Below are positions 1 through 5,758 of a stretch of DNA of 8,845 nt, piece by piece. The DNA is from UBA1172 sp049889655. Lineage in GTDB: Bacteria > Pseudomonadota > Alphaproteobacteria > Puniceispirillales > UBA1172. The notes beneath the pieces were generated by a model that was not told the origin of the DNA, searched no databases, and saw nothing but the letters and a program-made list of their open reading frames with translations. Both the position numbers and the translations under genes were made by a program. Position 1 is the first letter of the stretch. Each line of letters begins with the position of its first letter. The stretch lies in NCBI GenBank assembly GCA_049889655.1, contig JBMHCY010000078.1:1-8845 (forward strand), given 5' to 3'.

Positions 1-3
1 ACA

Positions 4-915
4 TCACCCCTCAAGCAGCTGCATTTCCTCAGCCTTCTTGCGGACGGCGAGTTGCAGTTTTTCGAAAGCCCGGGCTTCGATCTGGCGCACCCTTTCACGG
101 CTGATCCCGAATTTCTGCGATAACTCTTCGAGCGTCTCCGGCGTGTCGCTAAGCCGCCGTGCCTGAATGATCGCGATTTCGCGTTCGTTCAGCCCGTCCA
201 TGGCCTCCAGCATCAGTTTCCGACGGACATCGTATTCCTCGGCCTCAGCAAAGGTGGTGTCCTGAGTCTGGCGGTCATCGACCAGCCAATCCTGCCATTC
301 GGCGGCCTCACCATCGGCTGAAACCGGCGCGTTCAGCGAATGATCACCGCCAGCCATGCGGCGGTTCATGCTGATCACCTCATCTTCGGAAACATTCAGC
401 TCCTCGGCGATATGGGTGACCTGCTCAGGCTTGAGATCACCATCCTCGATCGCCTTGATCTGCCCCTTGATCCGGCGCAGGTTGAAAAACAGTTTCTTCT
501 GGGCGGCGGTTGTCCCGATCTTGACCAGCGACCATGACCGCAGGATATATTCCTGGATGCTCGCCTTGATCCACCACATGGCATAGGTGGAAAGCCGAAA
601 GCCTTTTTCCGGCTCAAACCGTTTGACAGCGTGCATCATGCCGAGATTACCCTCGGCGATCAGCTCGCCCATCGGCAGGCCATAGCCGCGATAACCCATG
701 GCGATCTTCGCCACCAGCCGCAGATGCGAGGTCACCAGTTTGTGGGCAGCCTCGATATTGCCCTTGTCCTTCCAGTCCTTGGCGAGGTCAAATTCCTCTT
801 CGGCGGAAAGCATGGGGAATTTGCGGATATCATCCAGATACCGCGAAAGATTGCCCTCGGGCGTGATGTTCGGCATCGTTGCCGGAACGTTCTTTGATGT
901 CACCAGATTTGTCAT
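4..915 (-). CDS. rpoH: RNA polymerase sigma factor RpoH (sigma-32, heat shock)
   Basis: Alternative sigma factor that directs RNA polymerase to heat-shock promoters in the cytoplasm. From the ATG at 915 it is 303 aa, close to the usual 280-300. Visible in order are region 1.2/2.1 (NLSRYLDDIRKFPMLSAEEE), core-binding region 2.2 (GNLGMMHAVKRFEPEKGFRL), promoter-melting region 2.3-2.4 (STYAMWWIKASIQEYILRSW), the RpoH box (QKKLFFNLR) that is diagnostic for this subfamily, and the region 4.2 helix-turn-helix (SQKFGISRERVRQIEARAFEKL, split here only by description). The stop is the TGA at 4-6. The gene follows rluD on the same strand, an arrangement common in alphaproteobacteria. The start is uncertain. 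The frame stays open to a TTG at 939, ATG codons lie at 915 and 876, and none has a convincing Shine-Dalgarno sequence. The ATG at 915 is preferred for codon type and length; 876 would also leave all conserved regions intact. Confidence 0.95.
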   Translation of the reverse strand: MTNLVTSKNVPATMPNITPEGNLSRYLDDIRKFPMLSAEEEFDLAKDWKDKGNIEAAHKLVTSHLRLVAKIAMGYRGYGLPMGELIAEGNLGMMHAVKRFEPEKGFRLSTYAMWWIKASIQEYILRSWSLVKIGTTAAQKKLFFNLRRIKGQIKAIEDGDLKPEQVTHIAEELNVSEDEVISMNRRMAGGDHSLNAPVSADGEAAEWQDWLVDDRQTQDTTFAEAEEYDVRRKLMLEAMDGLNEREIAIIQARRLSDTPETLEELSQKFGISRERVRQIEARAFEKLQLAVRKKAEEMQLLEG

Positions 916-930
916 AGTATTTAATATAGT

Positions 931-947
931 AACCACCAATCGTGGTT
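931..947 (-). repeat. Inverted repeat at the rluD/rpoH junction
   Basis: A perfect 6-bp inverted repeat (AACCAC / GTGGTT) encloses a 5-nt loop, GATTG. The distal arm runs into the rluD stop codon at 947-949. In the rpoH direction it is followed by an AT-rich stretch (ACTATATTAAATACT) that leads straight into the ATG at 915. No U-tract follows in a form expected for a strong terminator, and the stem is short. It could be a weak attenuator, an element of the rpoH leader, or chance. The AT-rich stretch could also serve as a -10 region for a separate rpoH transcript with almost no leader. Confidence 0.45.
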
Positions 948-1990
948 TAAAGATGGCCGCGTTTTTCTATCGCTGCTGCCAGATCATCAATGAGACAGGC
1001 CATATCCGCGGGCAGCGGAGAGGTGAACTCGAGCCTCTCCCCGGTGATGGGGTGATCAAGGCCCAGCAGGCTGGCATGAAGCGCCTGGCGGGGGAACCGC
1101 CTCAACCCTTCGAGCGCCTCGCGCAGGGGCCTGTCGGGCATCTGGCCCGCCCGCAGCGGTCGCCCATAGGCGCTGTCACCGATAATCCCGTGCCCGATCG
1201 ATGCCATATGCACCCTGATCTGGTGAGTCCGGCCTGTTTCAAGGCGGCAGGTGGCAAGGCTGGCCAGCGGCGGCAGGGCACGCTGGACCTCAACATGGGT
1301 GATCGCCTCCCGGCCATTGGCGGTGATGGCCATTTTCTTGCGGTCGCGGTTGCTGCGGCCGATCGGTGCGTCGATCGTCTGCACCCGTTCACGGAGCACG
1401 CCCCAGACCAGCGCGGTGTAAACACGGTCGAGATCATGGGCGGCAAACATTTCTGTCAGCCGCTGGTGGGCCTCGGCTGTCTTGGCCGCCATCATGACGC
1501 CGCTGGTATCCTTGTCGAGGCGGTGAACGATCCCCGGCCGCTTCTCGCCGCCGATCCCCGTCAGGCTTTCGCCACAATGATGGATCAGGGCGTTGACCAG
1601 CGTCCCGTCAGGGTTGCCGGGGGCCGGGTGCGTGACCATCCCCGCCGGTTTGTTGATGATGATGACATGATCATCCTCGAAAAGAATATCGAGGGGGATA
1701 TCCTGCCCCTTCGGCGTGGCTTCCGCCGCCGGGGGGATGGTGAGCGTGTAGGTGCGGCCGGCGATGAGGCTGGCGGAAGGGTCATCAAGCCTCACACCAT
1801 CGGCTTCCAGCTGGCCGTCAAGGATCAGGGCCTTGAGCCGTGACCGTGACAGCGGCGGTATTCCACTTGCTCCGTCCCCCCCGTCTGGGCTATCGATAGA
1901 GGATGAAAGTGCGGTTGCCAGCCAGCGGTCGATCCGGTCTGGCGGCGTGGTTTCATCCGGGATGAGGGTGATGCGGAAAGGTTCAGTCAT
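947..1990 (-). CDS. rluD: RluD-type 23S rRNA pseudouridine synthase (RluA family)
   Basis: Cytoplasmic enzyme that isomerises uridine to pseudouridine. RluD itself acts on 23S rRNA helix 69 (U1911, U1915, U1917 in E. coli numbering). The 347-aa product has an N-terminal S4-like RNA-binding domain (about residues 17-85, DRIDRWLA, then SRSRLKALILDGQLEADG). The catalytic domain follows, with NKPAGMVTHPAPG (113-125) and the signature HRLDKDTSG (156-164), in which D159 is the expected catalytic aspartate. Further on, GRTHQIRVHMASIGHGIIGD matches the conserved C-terminal motif. Length suits RluD/RluC-type members; rluD is favoured by the S4 domain and by its position just upstream of rpoH. The ATG at 1990 has no clear Shine-Dalgarno sequence. 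Its CAT on the plus strand shares the CATG at 1988-1991 with the divergent gene, so any rluD promoter lies inside that gene. The exact uridine target cannot be read from sequence. Confidence 0.93.
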   Translation of the reverse strand: MTEPFRITLIPDETTPPDRIDRWLATALSSSIDSPDGGDGASGIPPLSRSRLKALILDGQLEADGVRLDDPSASLIAGRTYTLTIPPAAEATPKGQDIPLDILFEDDHVIIINKPAGMVTHPAPGNPDGTLVNALIHHCGESLTGIGGEKRPGIVHRLDKDTSGVMMAAKTAEAHQRLTEMFAAHDLDRVYTALVWGVLRERVQTIDAPIGRSNRDRKKMAITANGREAITHVEVQRALPPLASLATCRLETGRTHQIRVHMASIGHGIIGDSAYGRPLRAGQMPDRPLREALEGLRRFPRQALHASLLGLDHPITGERLEFTSPLPADMACLIDDLAAAIEKRGHL

Positions 1991-2375
1991 GAGCGATACT
2001 ATGCCGAAACAGGATCAATCAGGCCAGCCCGAAGTGCCGGAAGGCGTCGAAACGCCCCTGCCAGGATGGGTCCGGCCTGTCAAGGCGGCAGTCATGGTGA
2101 TGTCGGTGCTGATCGTCCTCGGGCTTGTCCTGCTCGTCTACGGGCTGGCGACAGGGCTCAACAAAAAGGCATCGGACAGCGGCGAGATCACTTTCCAGCA
2201 CCCTGCCGGGGCTGAACTTGTCAGCGTTTCCGCCGGGGCCGAGGGCACCAGCCTGCTGCATTTCCGGCTTGCTGACGGCCGTGACACGATCATCATCCTT
2301 GCCCCGGATAACCGGCGGATGCTGGGCCGGATCAGCCTTGAACAAGCGGCCGATTTCGGCATCACACGCCGCTAG
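1989..2375 (+). CDS. Small single-span membrane protein, DUF6476-like (tentative)
   Basis: A 128-aa protein of unknown function. The N-terminus is short, hydrophilic and proline-rich (residues 1-30). One strong transmembrane segment follows at about 31-52 (VKAAVMVMSVLIVLGLVLLV), then a polar C-terminal domain of about 75 residues, probably periplasmic, with beta-strand-like stretches (ELVSVSAG, TSLLHFRL, DTIIILAP). I associate such small proteins next to rluD in alphaproteobacteria with DUF6476, from memory and only tentatively. The ATG at 1989 is chosen because a GGAAAGG motif lies 7 nt upstream (1975-1981); an ATG at 2001 is possible. The frame is open much further upstream, to about 1752, but that part lies antisense to rluD and reads as low-complexity Arg/Ser sequence, so I do not count it. 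The start overlaps the rluD start by 2 bp, and the TAG stop overlaps the YggT-like stop by 4 bp. Confidence 0.8.
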   Translation: MSDTMPKQDQSGQPEVPEGVETPLPGWVRPVKAAVMVMSVLIVLGLVLLVYGLATGLNKKASDSGEITFQHPAGAELVSVSAGAEGTSLLHFRLADGRDTIIILAPDNRRMLGRISLEQAADFGITRR

Positions 2376-2725
2376 CGGAATATCTGCCCCAGATCATAGA
2401 TGACGGCGGCGATCTCGCCTTCGAGAGGGAAGGAGAGCATCCCCATGACGCTGTATCCCAGCATCAGCGGCATCAGGTAGAACCGGAACATGAAAATGAA
2501 CCACGCCACGTAGAGCGGCACCAGCCGTTCGACGAGAAACTGCGGTGTGATGGGCTTGAACAGCCGGATCATCGGATCGCTTACCCTGACGAAAATCCGC
2601 ATGAAGAAGAAACTGGATTGATCGGGCAGGAAGATCGACATACCGAAACGGCCGATCAGGGTCCACATCGCGGCCCCCAGAACATAATCAAGCAGCATGA
2701 CGCCGAGTGGCAGATTGGCATCCAT
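2372..2725 (-). CDS. YggT-like small integral membrane protein
   Basis: A 117-aa, strongly hydrophobic protein with a predicted membrane segment at about 8-32 and two more between about 65 and 98. The middle stretch (RVSDPMIRLFKPITPQ, residues 47-62) resembles the short conserved cytosolic motif of YggT proteins, in which a 'DP-l-R-p-l-r-P' pattern joins two membrane helices. YggT proteins are small membrane proteins of poorly known role; one has been linked to osmotic tolerance and others to cell division or photosystem assembly. The start is firm: AGGAGGT, fully complementary to the 16S anti-Shine-Dalgarno, lies at 2731-2737, 5 nt before the ATG. The gene sits just beyond the symporter terminator with only about 35 bp for a promoter of its own, so it may depend on read-through. 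Family assignment is by motif resemblance only. Confidence 0.72.
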   Translation of the reverse strand: MDANLPLGVMLLDYVLGAAMWTLIGRFGMSIFLPDQSSFFFMRIFVRVSDPMIRLFKPITPQFLVERLVPLYVAWFIFMFRFYLMPLMLGYSVMGMLSFPLEGEIAAVIYDLGQIFR

Positions 2726-2760
2726 GATAACCTCCTCACGATAGCACCAGTGTGCCGTTC

Positions 2761-2796
2761 AAGAAAAACCGGAGCAAGAATAAATTCCTGCTCCGG
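2761..2796 (-). terminator. Intrinsic terminator of the symporter operon
   Basis: A perfect 8-bp stem (CCGGAGCA at 2769-2776 with TGCTCCGG at 2789-2796) continues inward, after one A-C mismatch, into GAAT/ATTC around an AA turn. In the minus-strand transcript the stem is followed at once by U5-C-U2 (2768-2761). A GC-rich stem plus a U-tract, 27 bp after the symporter stop codon, is a textbook Rho-independent terminator. In the plus direction no T-run of equal quality follows, so it acts mainly on the symporter transcript. Confidence 0.9.
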
Positions 2797-2822
2797 CATG
2801 AAAGATGATGTGGTCTGGAGAC

Positions 2823-4652
2823 TTAGCTGTTTACAACAGTCTTGCCGCCAGGAACGCGGATTTCTTCAACCATCTTCTGGGTTTCAGCATCCGGCTCTTC
2901 GGTCATCAGGCTGACGACGATCATCAGGATCAGGCTGACCGGCATACCGATCATCCCGAAGCGCAGACCGTCAATGCCGAGGACCGGGCTACCGCCAGCG
3001 AACTGGACATAGTACAGGTAAGCCGAACCAGCAGCAAAGCCGCCAATCATCCCGGCGACAGCGCCGGCACGGTTAGCCCGCTTCCACCAGACACCGAGGA
3101 CCAGCGGGAAGAACAGGCCGGAATTGGCGAAGCAGAACGCCCAGGCCACAGCCCCAAGGATCGAGGTCAGTTTCAGCGATGCCACGAAAGCACCGGCTGC
3201 ACCGATGACCACAAGCAGGACACGAGCCACGATCAGGCGGGTCTTGGTATCAGCCTTCGGATCAATGATCTTGTAGTAGAGATCATGGGAGAGGGCGTTG
3301 GCGATAGCCAGCAGCAGACCGTCAGCGGTCGACATGGCAGCAGCCAGACCACCGGCAGCAACAAGGCCGGAGATCACATAAGGCAGGCCAGCCATTTCTG
3401 GTGTTGCCAACACAACGATATCCCCACGCATGAAGAATTCATTGATCTGGAGAATGCCGTCACCGTTGCCGTCAACGATCTTCAGGAACTTCACGTTGCT
3501 CCACTGCTGGATCCATTCGAGGTTGTTCACTTCGGAAATGGACTTGCCGATGATGCTCGTGGCAACACTCGGGTCAAGCAGCGACAGTTTGGTGAAGGTC
3601 GCGAGCGCCGGGGCTGTCAGGTACAGCAGGCAGATGAACAGCAGGGACCAGCCCACGGACTGACGGGCAGCCTTCACCGAAGCGGTGGTGAAGTAACGCA
3701 TCAGAACGTGCGGCAGGGAAGCTGTACCAGCCATCATACACAGCACCAGCGTGAAGAACTTCCAGCGCGCCATCGGCGATTCGGAAGCATCGTTGATCCC
3801 AACTTTCAGGGCAGCCAGTTTGCCGGCTTCAGCCTGAGCTTCAGCAGTCGGCAGCAGCGACTTGACCCCGTGCATGGCTTCGAGTTCCTGTACCCGGCTG
3901 ACAGCGTCAAACTGTGCGAAATGCGGGATCAGGCCGTAGCCGAGCTTGTTGGACATCCAGAACACCGGGATAAGGTAAGCCACGATCAGCACGATGTACT
4001 GGGCAACCTGAGTCCAGGTCACCGCGCGCATACCGCCAAGCATGGAGCAGAACAGAATACCGGCAAGACCAACCCAGACACCGAGTTCAAACGGAATCTG
4101 CAGTGCACGGGCAGCAACTGTACCCGTACCGTTGATCTGGGCTGTCACGTAAGTGAACGACGCCACAACCAGGATGATCACAGCACACAGACGGGCGAGG
4201 TTACCGCCATAGCGGGTCCCGATGAAATCCGGCACCGTGTAGCAGCCGAACTTGCGCAGATACGGTGCGATGAGCGATGCCACCAGCACGTAACCACCTG
4301 TCCAGCCGACGAGGAATGCCATATAAGGATAACCCCTGAGGTAAATACCACCGGCCATGGCGATGAACGACGCACCAGACATCCAGTCAGCAGCAGTCGC
4401 CATCCCGTTAAAGACGGCAGGAACCTCACGCCCAGCAACATAGTACTGGTTTGAATCCATTGTTCTGGAAAGAACACCGATGAGGGCATAGATAAGAACC
4501 GTGAAAGCCACAAACATCCAGCCGATATAGGTGTTCGGAACACCAGCGGCTTCGAGAATGGCCATCAGGATAACGAAGCCGAGGAAACCCAGGGTATACA
4601 ACCCGTAGATCCGGCCAAGGTTTTGGATAAAACCACCTTCAAGTTTGATCAT
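2823..4652 (-). CDS. Sodium:solute symporter large subunit (SSS family, VC_2705-like)
   Basis: Inner-membrane secondary transporter that couples sodium entry to solute uptake. The 609-aa product has about 13-14 hydrophobic segments. SSS landmarks include VAGREVPAVFNGMATAADWMSGASF (residues 72-96, first core helix), GTASLPHVLMRYFTT (309-323) and LAAAMSTADGLLLAIANALS (436-455), whose Ser441/Thr442 correspond to the Na2-site helix. Pairing with a DUF4212 small subunit places it in the VC_2705-type branch, often annotated as acetate/cation symporter; the true substrate is unknown and probably an organic acid. Two soluble inserts stand out: a helical, Ala/Glu-rich loop at about 245-297, and a loop at 356-412 that contains a perfect EF-hand motif (D394-E405). 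The start is supported by AAGGGGG ahead of the ATG. The gene lies 12 bp behind the small-subunit gene, and a terminator follows the stop. Confidence 0.93.
   Translation of the reverse strand: MIKLEGGFIQNLGRIYGLYTLGFLGFVILMAILEAAGVPNTYIGWMFVAFTVLIYALIGVLSRTMDSNQYYVAGREVPAVFNGMATAADWMSGASFIAMAGGIYLRGYPYMAFLVGWTGGYVLVASLIAPYLRKFGCYTVPDFIGTRYGGNLARLCAVIILVVASFTYVTAQINGTGTVAARALQIPFELGVWVGLAGILFCSMLGGMRAVTWTQVAQYIVLIVAYLIPVFWMSNKLGYGLIPHFAQFDAVSRVQELEAMHGVKSLLPTAEAQAEAGKLAALKVGINDASESPMARWKFFTLVLCMMAGTASLPHVLMRYFTTASVKAARQSVGWSLLFICLLYLTAPALATFTKLSLLDPSVATSIIGKSISEVNNLEWIQQWSNVKFLKIVDGNGDGILQINEFFMRGDIVVLATPEMAGLPYVISGLVAAGGLAAAMSTADGLLLAIANALSHDLYYKIIDPKADTKTRLIVARVLLVVIGAAGAFVASLKLTSILGAVAWAFCFANSGLFFPLVLGVWWKRANRAGAVAGMIGGFAAGSAYLYYVQFAGGSPVLGIDGLRFGMIGMPVSLILMIVVSLMTEEPDAETQKMVEEIRVPGGKTVVNS
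3438..3473 (-). other. EF-hand calcium-binding loop encoded within the symporter
   Basis: Residues 394-405 of the symporter read DGNGDGILQINE. This fits the canonical 12-residue EF-hand loop: Asp at 1, Asn at 3, Asp at 5, invariant Gly at 6, hydrophobic Leu at 8 and Glu at 12. It is flanked by VKFLKIV and FFMRGDI, giving the hydrophobic-helix context expected around such a loop, although the flanking helices are shorter than in calmodulin. By homology to the LeuT fold it should lie between core helices 7 and 8 (EL4), on the periplasmic side. Calcium binding is inferred, not shown. Confidence 0.75.
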
Positions 4653-4664
4653 GGTTAATCCCCC

Positions 4665-4916
4665 TTACTCTGAGACGCCATATTCGTTGTCAAGCCTGTC
4701 TTGACGGCTGGCAAACCAGAAAACGAGCAGGGCAAAAGAAACCTGTGATCCCATACCCGCCATGAAATAGGCACCCGGGAAGCCACCACTGTTGAGAGCA
4801 TCGCCCCACATGTGGACTTCAAAAGAAAAAAAGTACCAGATTATAAGTGTGACGACGGTCAGGAGCTTGGTGCGCTCCCAATGCATTCCGCGGTCACTCG
4901 AGGATGATTTACTCAT
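4665..4916 (-). CDS. DUF4212 sodium/substrate symporter small subunit
   Basis: An 83-aa membrane protein with two transmembrane helices (about 16-36 and 48-68), a hydrophilic N-terminus and a short acidic tail (DRLDNEYGVSE). The conserved pattern of the family is visible: WxRTKxL near the start, WYFFSFEVHMWGDAL after the first helix, and an FPGAYFMAGMGSQVSF stretch leading into the second. Proteins of this family are encoded directly before VC_2705-type SSS transporters and are taken to be their accessory subunit. Here the large-subunit gene begins 12 bp after the stop, so the two are surely co-transcribed. The ATG at 4916 has an unusually G-rich Shine-Dalgarno, GGGGGAGGA (4919-4927), that is repeated in the upstream leader. 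A six-codon reading frame starting inside that sequence overlaps the start codon; it is probably incidental. Confidence 0.93.
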   Translation of the reverse strand: MSKSSSSDRGMHWERTKLLTVVTLIIWYFFSFEVHMWGDALNSGGFPGAYFMAGMGSQVSFALLVFWFASRQDRLDNEYGVSE

Positions 4917-5034
4917 AGTCCTCCCCCATGTTAAACGCCCTTCAAAAAGGGCAATTCATATGCAGAATCTGAGGGGAGCGATGGTAATCCCTCCCCCAAG
5001 AGATTACATATACGAAATCTGCTATTGCAGACTT
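4917..5034 (-). promoter_or_regulatory. Structured 5' leader of the symporter operon
   Basis: On the minus strand three hairpins lie in a row. Hairpin A is 8 bp (5016-5034, AAGTCTGC / GCAGATTT, tetraloop AATA, one G-U pair). Hairpin B is 6 bp (GGGGAG 4996-4991 with CTCCCC 4978-4973), extended by 3 bp past one G-G mismatch to a TACC loop. Hairpin C is 6 bp (4937-4952, GCCCTT / AAGGGC, loop TTTG). The 5' arm of B and the Shine-Dalgarno of the small-subunit gene share the 8-mer GGGGGAGG (4997-4990 and 4927-4920), so the CTCCCC arm could pair with either. That layout would permit a translational on/off switch, with C nested inside the closed form. Function is inferred from base pairing only. I do not recognise a known riboswitch class. 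Confidence 0.5.
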
Positions 5035-5038
5035 TTGC

Positions 5039-5067
5039 ATAATCATACACATAAGAGTGAATTACAA
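5039..5067 (-). promoter_or_regulatory. Candidate promoter for the symporter operon
   Basis: On the minus strand TTGTAA (5067-5062) and GATTAT (5044-5039) are separated by exactly 17 bp. Each matches 4 of 6 bases of the housekeeping consensus. Transcription would begin near 5032, at the first hairpin of the leader, leaving a 5' untranslated region of roughly 115 nt. The same interval lies upstream of the divergent gene at 5087, for which I see no clear -35/-10 pair. No mapped start site supports this. Confidence 0.4.
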
Positions 5068-5075
5068 GATAAATT

Positions 5076-5079
5076 AAGG
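5076..5079 (+). promoter_or_regulatory. Ribosome binding site that supports a GTG start at 5087
   Basis: AAGG ends 7 nt before the GTG at 5087-5089, a normal spacing. The first in-frame ATG, at 5108, is preceded by a sequence with no purine-rich motif. This favours the GTG start. Confidence 0.5.
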
Positions 5080-5086
5080 CAAAACT

Positions 5087-5710
5087 GTGTTTTCGACGAT
5101 CTTTAGAATGATCCAAAAAAAGCTTGGGCTTGCGCCGCTTCAGCCGTTGCGGAGCCATCAGGAAGCGATCGACTATATCGAGAAACAGGCTGCCTTTGTC
5201 TCGCAGGTCACGCTCTATGGCTATATCAAGACACGTGCCGGTACCCAGTTCCCGAAACTCTTTGAAAACGAGAATTATCTGACCTCAATGAAAATGGCCC
5301 GCTGGCACATTTTCGGGGCGTCTGTGGCTGATCTGGCGATCTACATGGGGGCGCGGCTGGTTGTCGATGGCGGGGCGACACCGGCACAGGCTGAGGCCTT
5401 TGCCGCCAGGGCGATCACCGCCATTCTCAAGGACTACCAGCAGGACGATATCGACCCAGCAGCCTTTGACGAGATGATTGAACGCGGACAGGCACGCTGC
5501 GCTGTCGCAGACTGGCCGCAGATGGCGGAAGAGGCTTTTGCCTTTCAGTCGAGTGCCGATGCCTTGATTCGCTGGGCCCCGATCGCCGATGAGCTGAAAT
5601 CGCAGGATGAAGAGATTGTCCGCAATTCGATACACATGAAATGGATCAATATCCGCCGCGAAACCCGACAGATCATGCAGCCGCCCCTGATCATCGGAAG
5701 CATGGAATAA
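5087..5710 (+). CDS. Conserved-looking soluble protein of unknown function
   Basis: I do not recognise this 207-aa protein. It has no signal peptide or membrane segment and reads as mostly alpha-helical. An N-terminal part (about 20-100) is rich in aromatic residues (YIEKQAAFVSQVTLYGYIKT, then MARWHIFGASVADLAIYMGA). An acidic middle (about 125-150, YQQDDIDPAAFDEMIERGQA) follows, and the C-terminal part (about 165-200) carries several Arg/Lys and a helical stretch (NSIHMKWINIRRETRQIM). Codon use and base composition match the neighbours and the protein is well formed, so it is a real gene. It starts with GTG at 5087, or less likely ATG at 5108. It lies 48 bp upstream of ettA on the same strand and probably shares its transcript. 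It is divergent from the symporter operon across a 170-bp spacer. Confidence 0.8.
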   Translation: MFSTIFRMIQKKLGLAPLQPLRSHQEAIDYIEKQAAFVSQVTLYGYIKTRAGTQFPKLFENENYLTSMKMARWHIFGASVADLAIYMGARLVVDGGATPAQAEAFAARAITAILKDYQQDDIDPAAFDEMIERGQARCAVADWPQMAEEAFAFQSSADALIRWAPIADELKSQDEEIVRNSIHMKWINIRRETRQIMQPPLIIGSME

Positions 5711-5758
5711 TCCGCCGCCGCGCCTATATAGTAGCACGAGACTGAAAGGGACGTTTAG

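Noticed and set aside
698..1843. 381-codon open frame on the plus strand across the rpoH/rluD region
   Set aside because: It is in codon register with rluD on the opposite strand and shows no coherent domain. rluD has complete family motifs.
1752..1988. N-terminal extension of the gene at 1989
   Set aside because: The added 79 residues are Arg/Ser/Pro-rich and lie entirely antisense to rluD. The ATG at 1989 has a Shine-Dalgarno and leaves a normal N-terminus before the membrane helix.
2805..4454. 549-codon open frame on the plus strand opposite the symporter gene
   Set aside because: Its codons are exactly in register with the symporter codons on the other strand, so stops appear only opposite TTA, CTA and TCA, which this genome avoids. 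The product is a His/Gln/Asp/Thr-rich string with no domain, typical of an antisense shadow.
4653..4664. Similarity of the symporter ribosome site (GGGGGATTAACC) to the leader GGGATTACC motif as a duplication
   Set aside because: The match is short and built on the common G-rich Shine-Dalgarno core, so a duplication cannot be supported.
4911..4957. Two tiny upstream reading frames in the symporter leader (MNCPF and MGEDYE)
   Set aside because: Neither has its own ribosome binding site, and such short frames are common by chance. The second simply overlaps the real Shine-Dalgarno.
5724..5731. CTATATAG palindrome upstream of ettA as a promoter -10
   Set aside because: It resembles a -10, but no acceptable -35 lies 16-18 bp upstream, and ettA may be transcribed from upstream of the 5087 gene.
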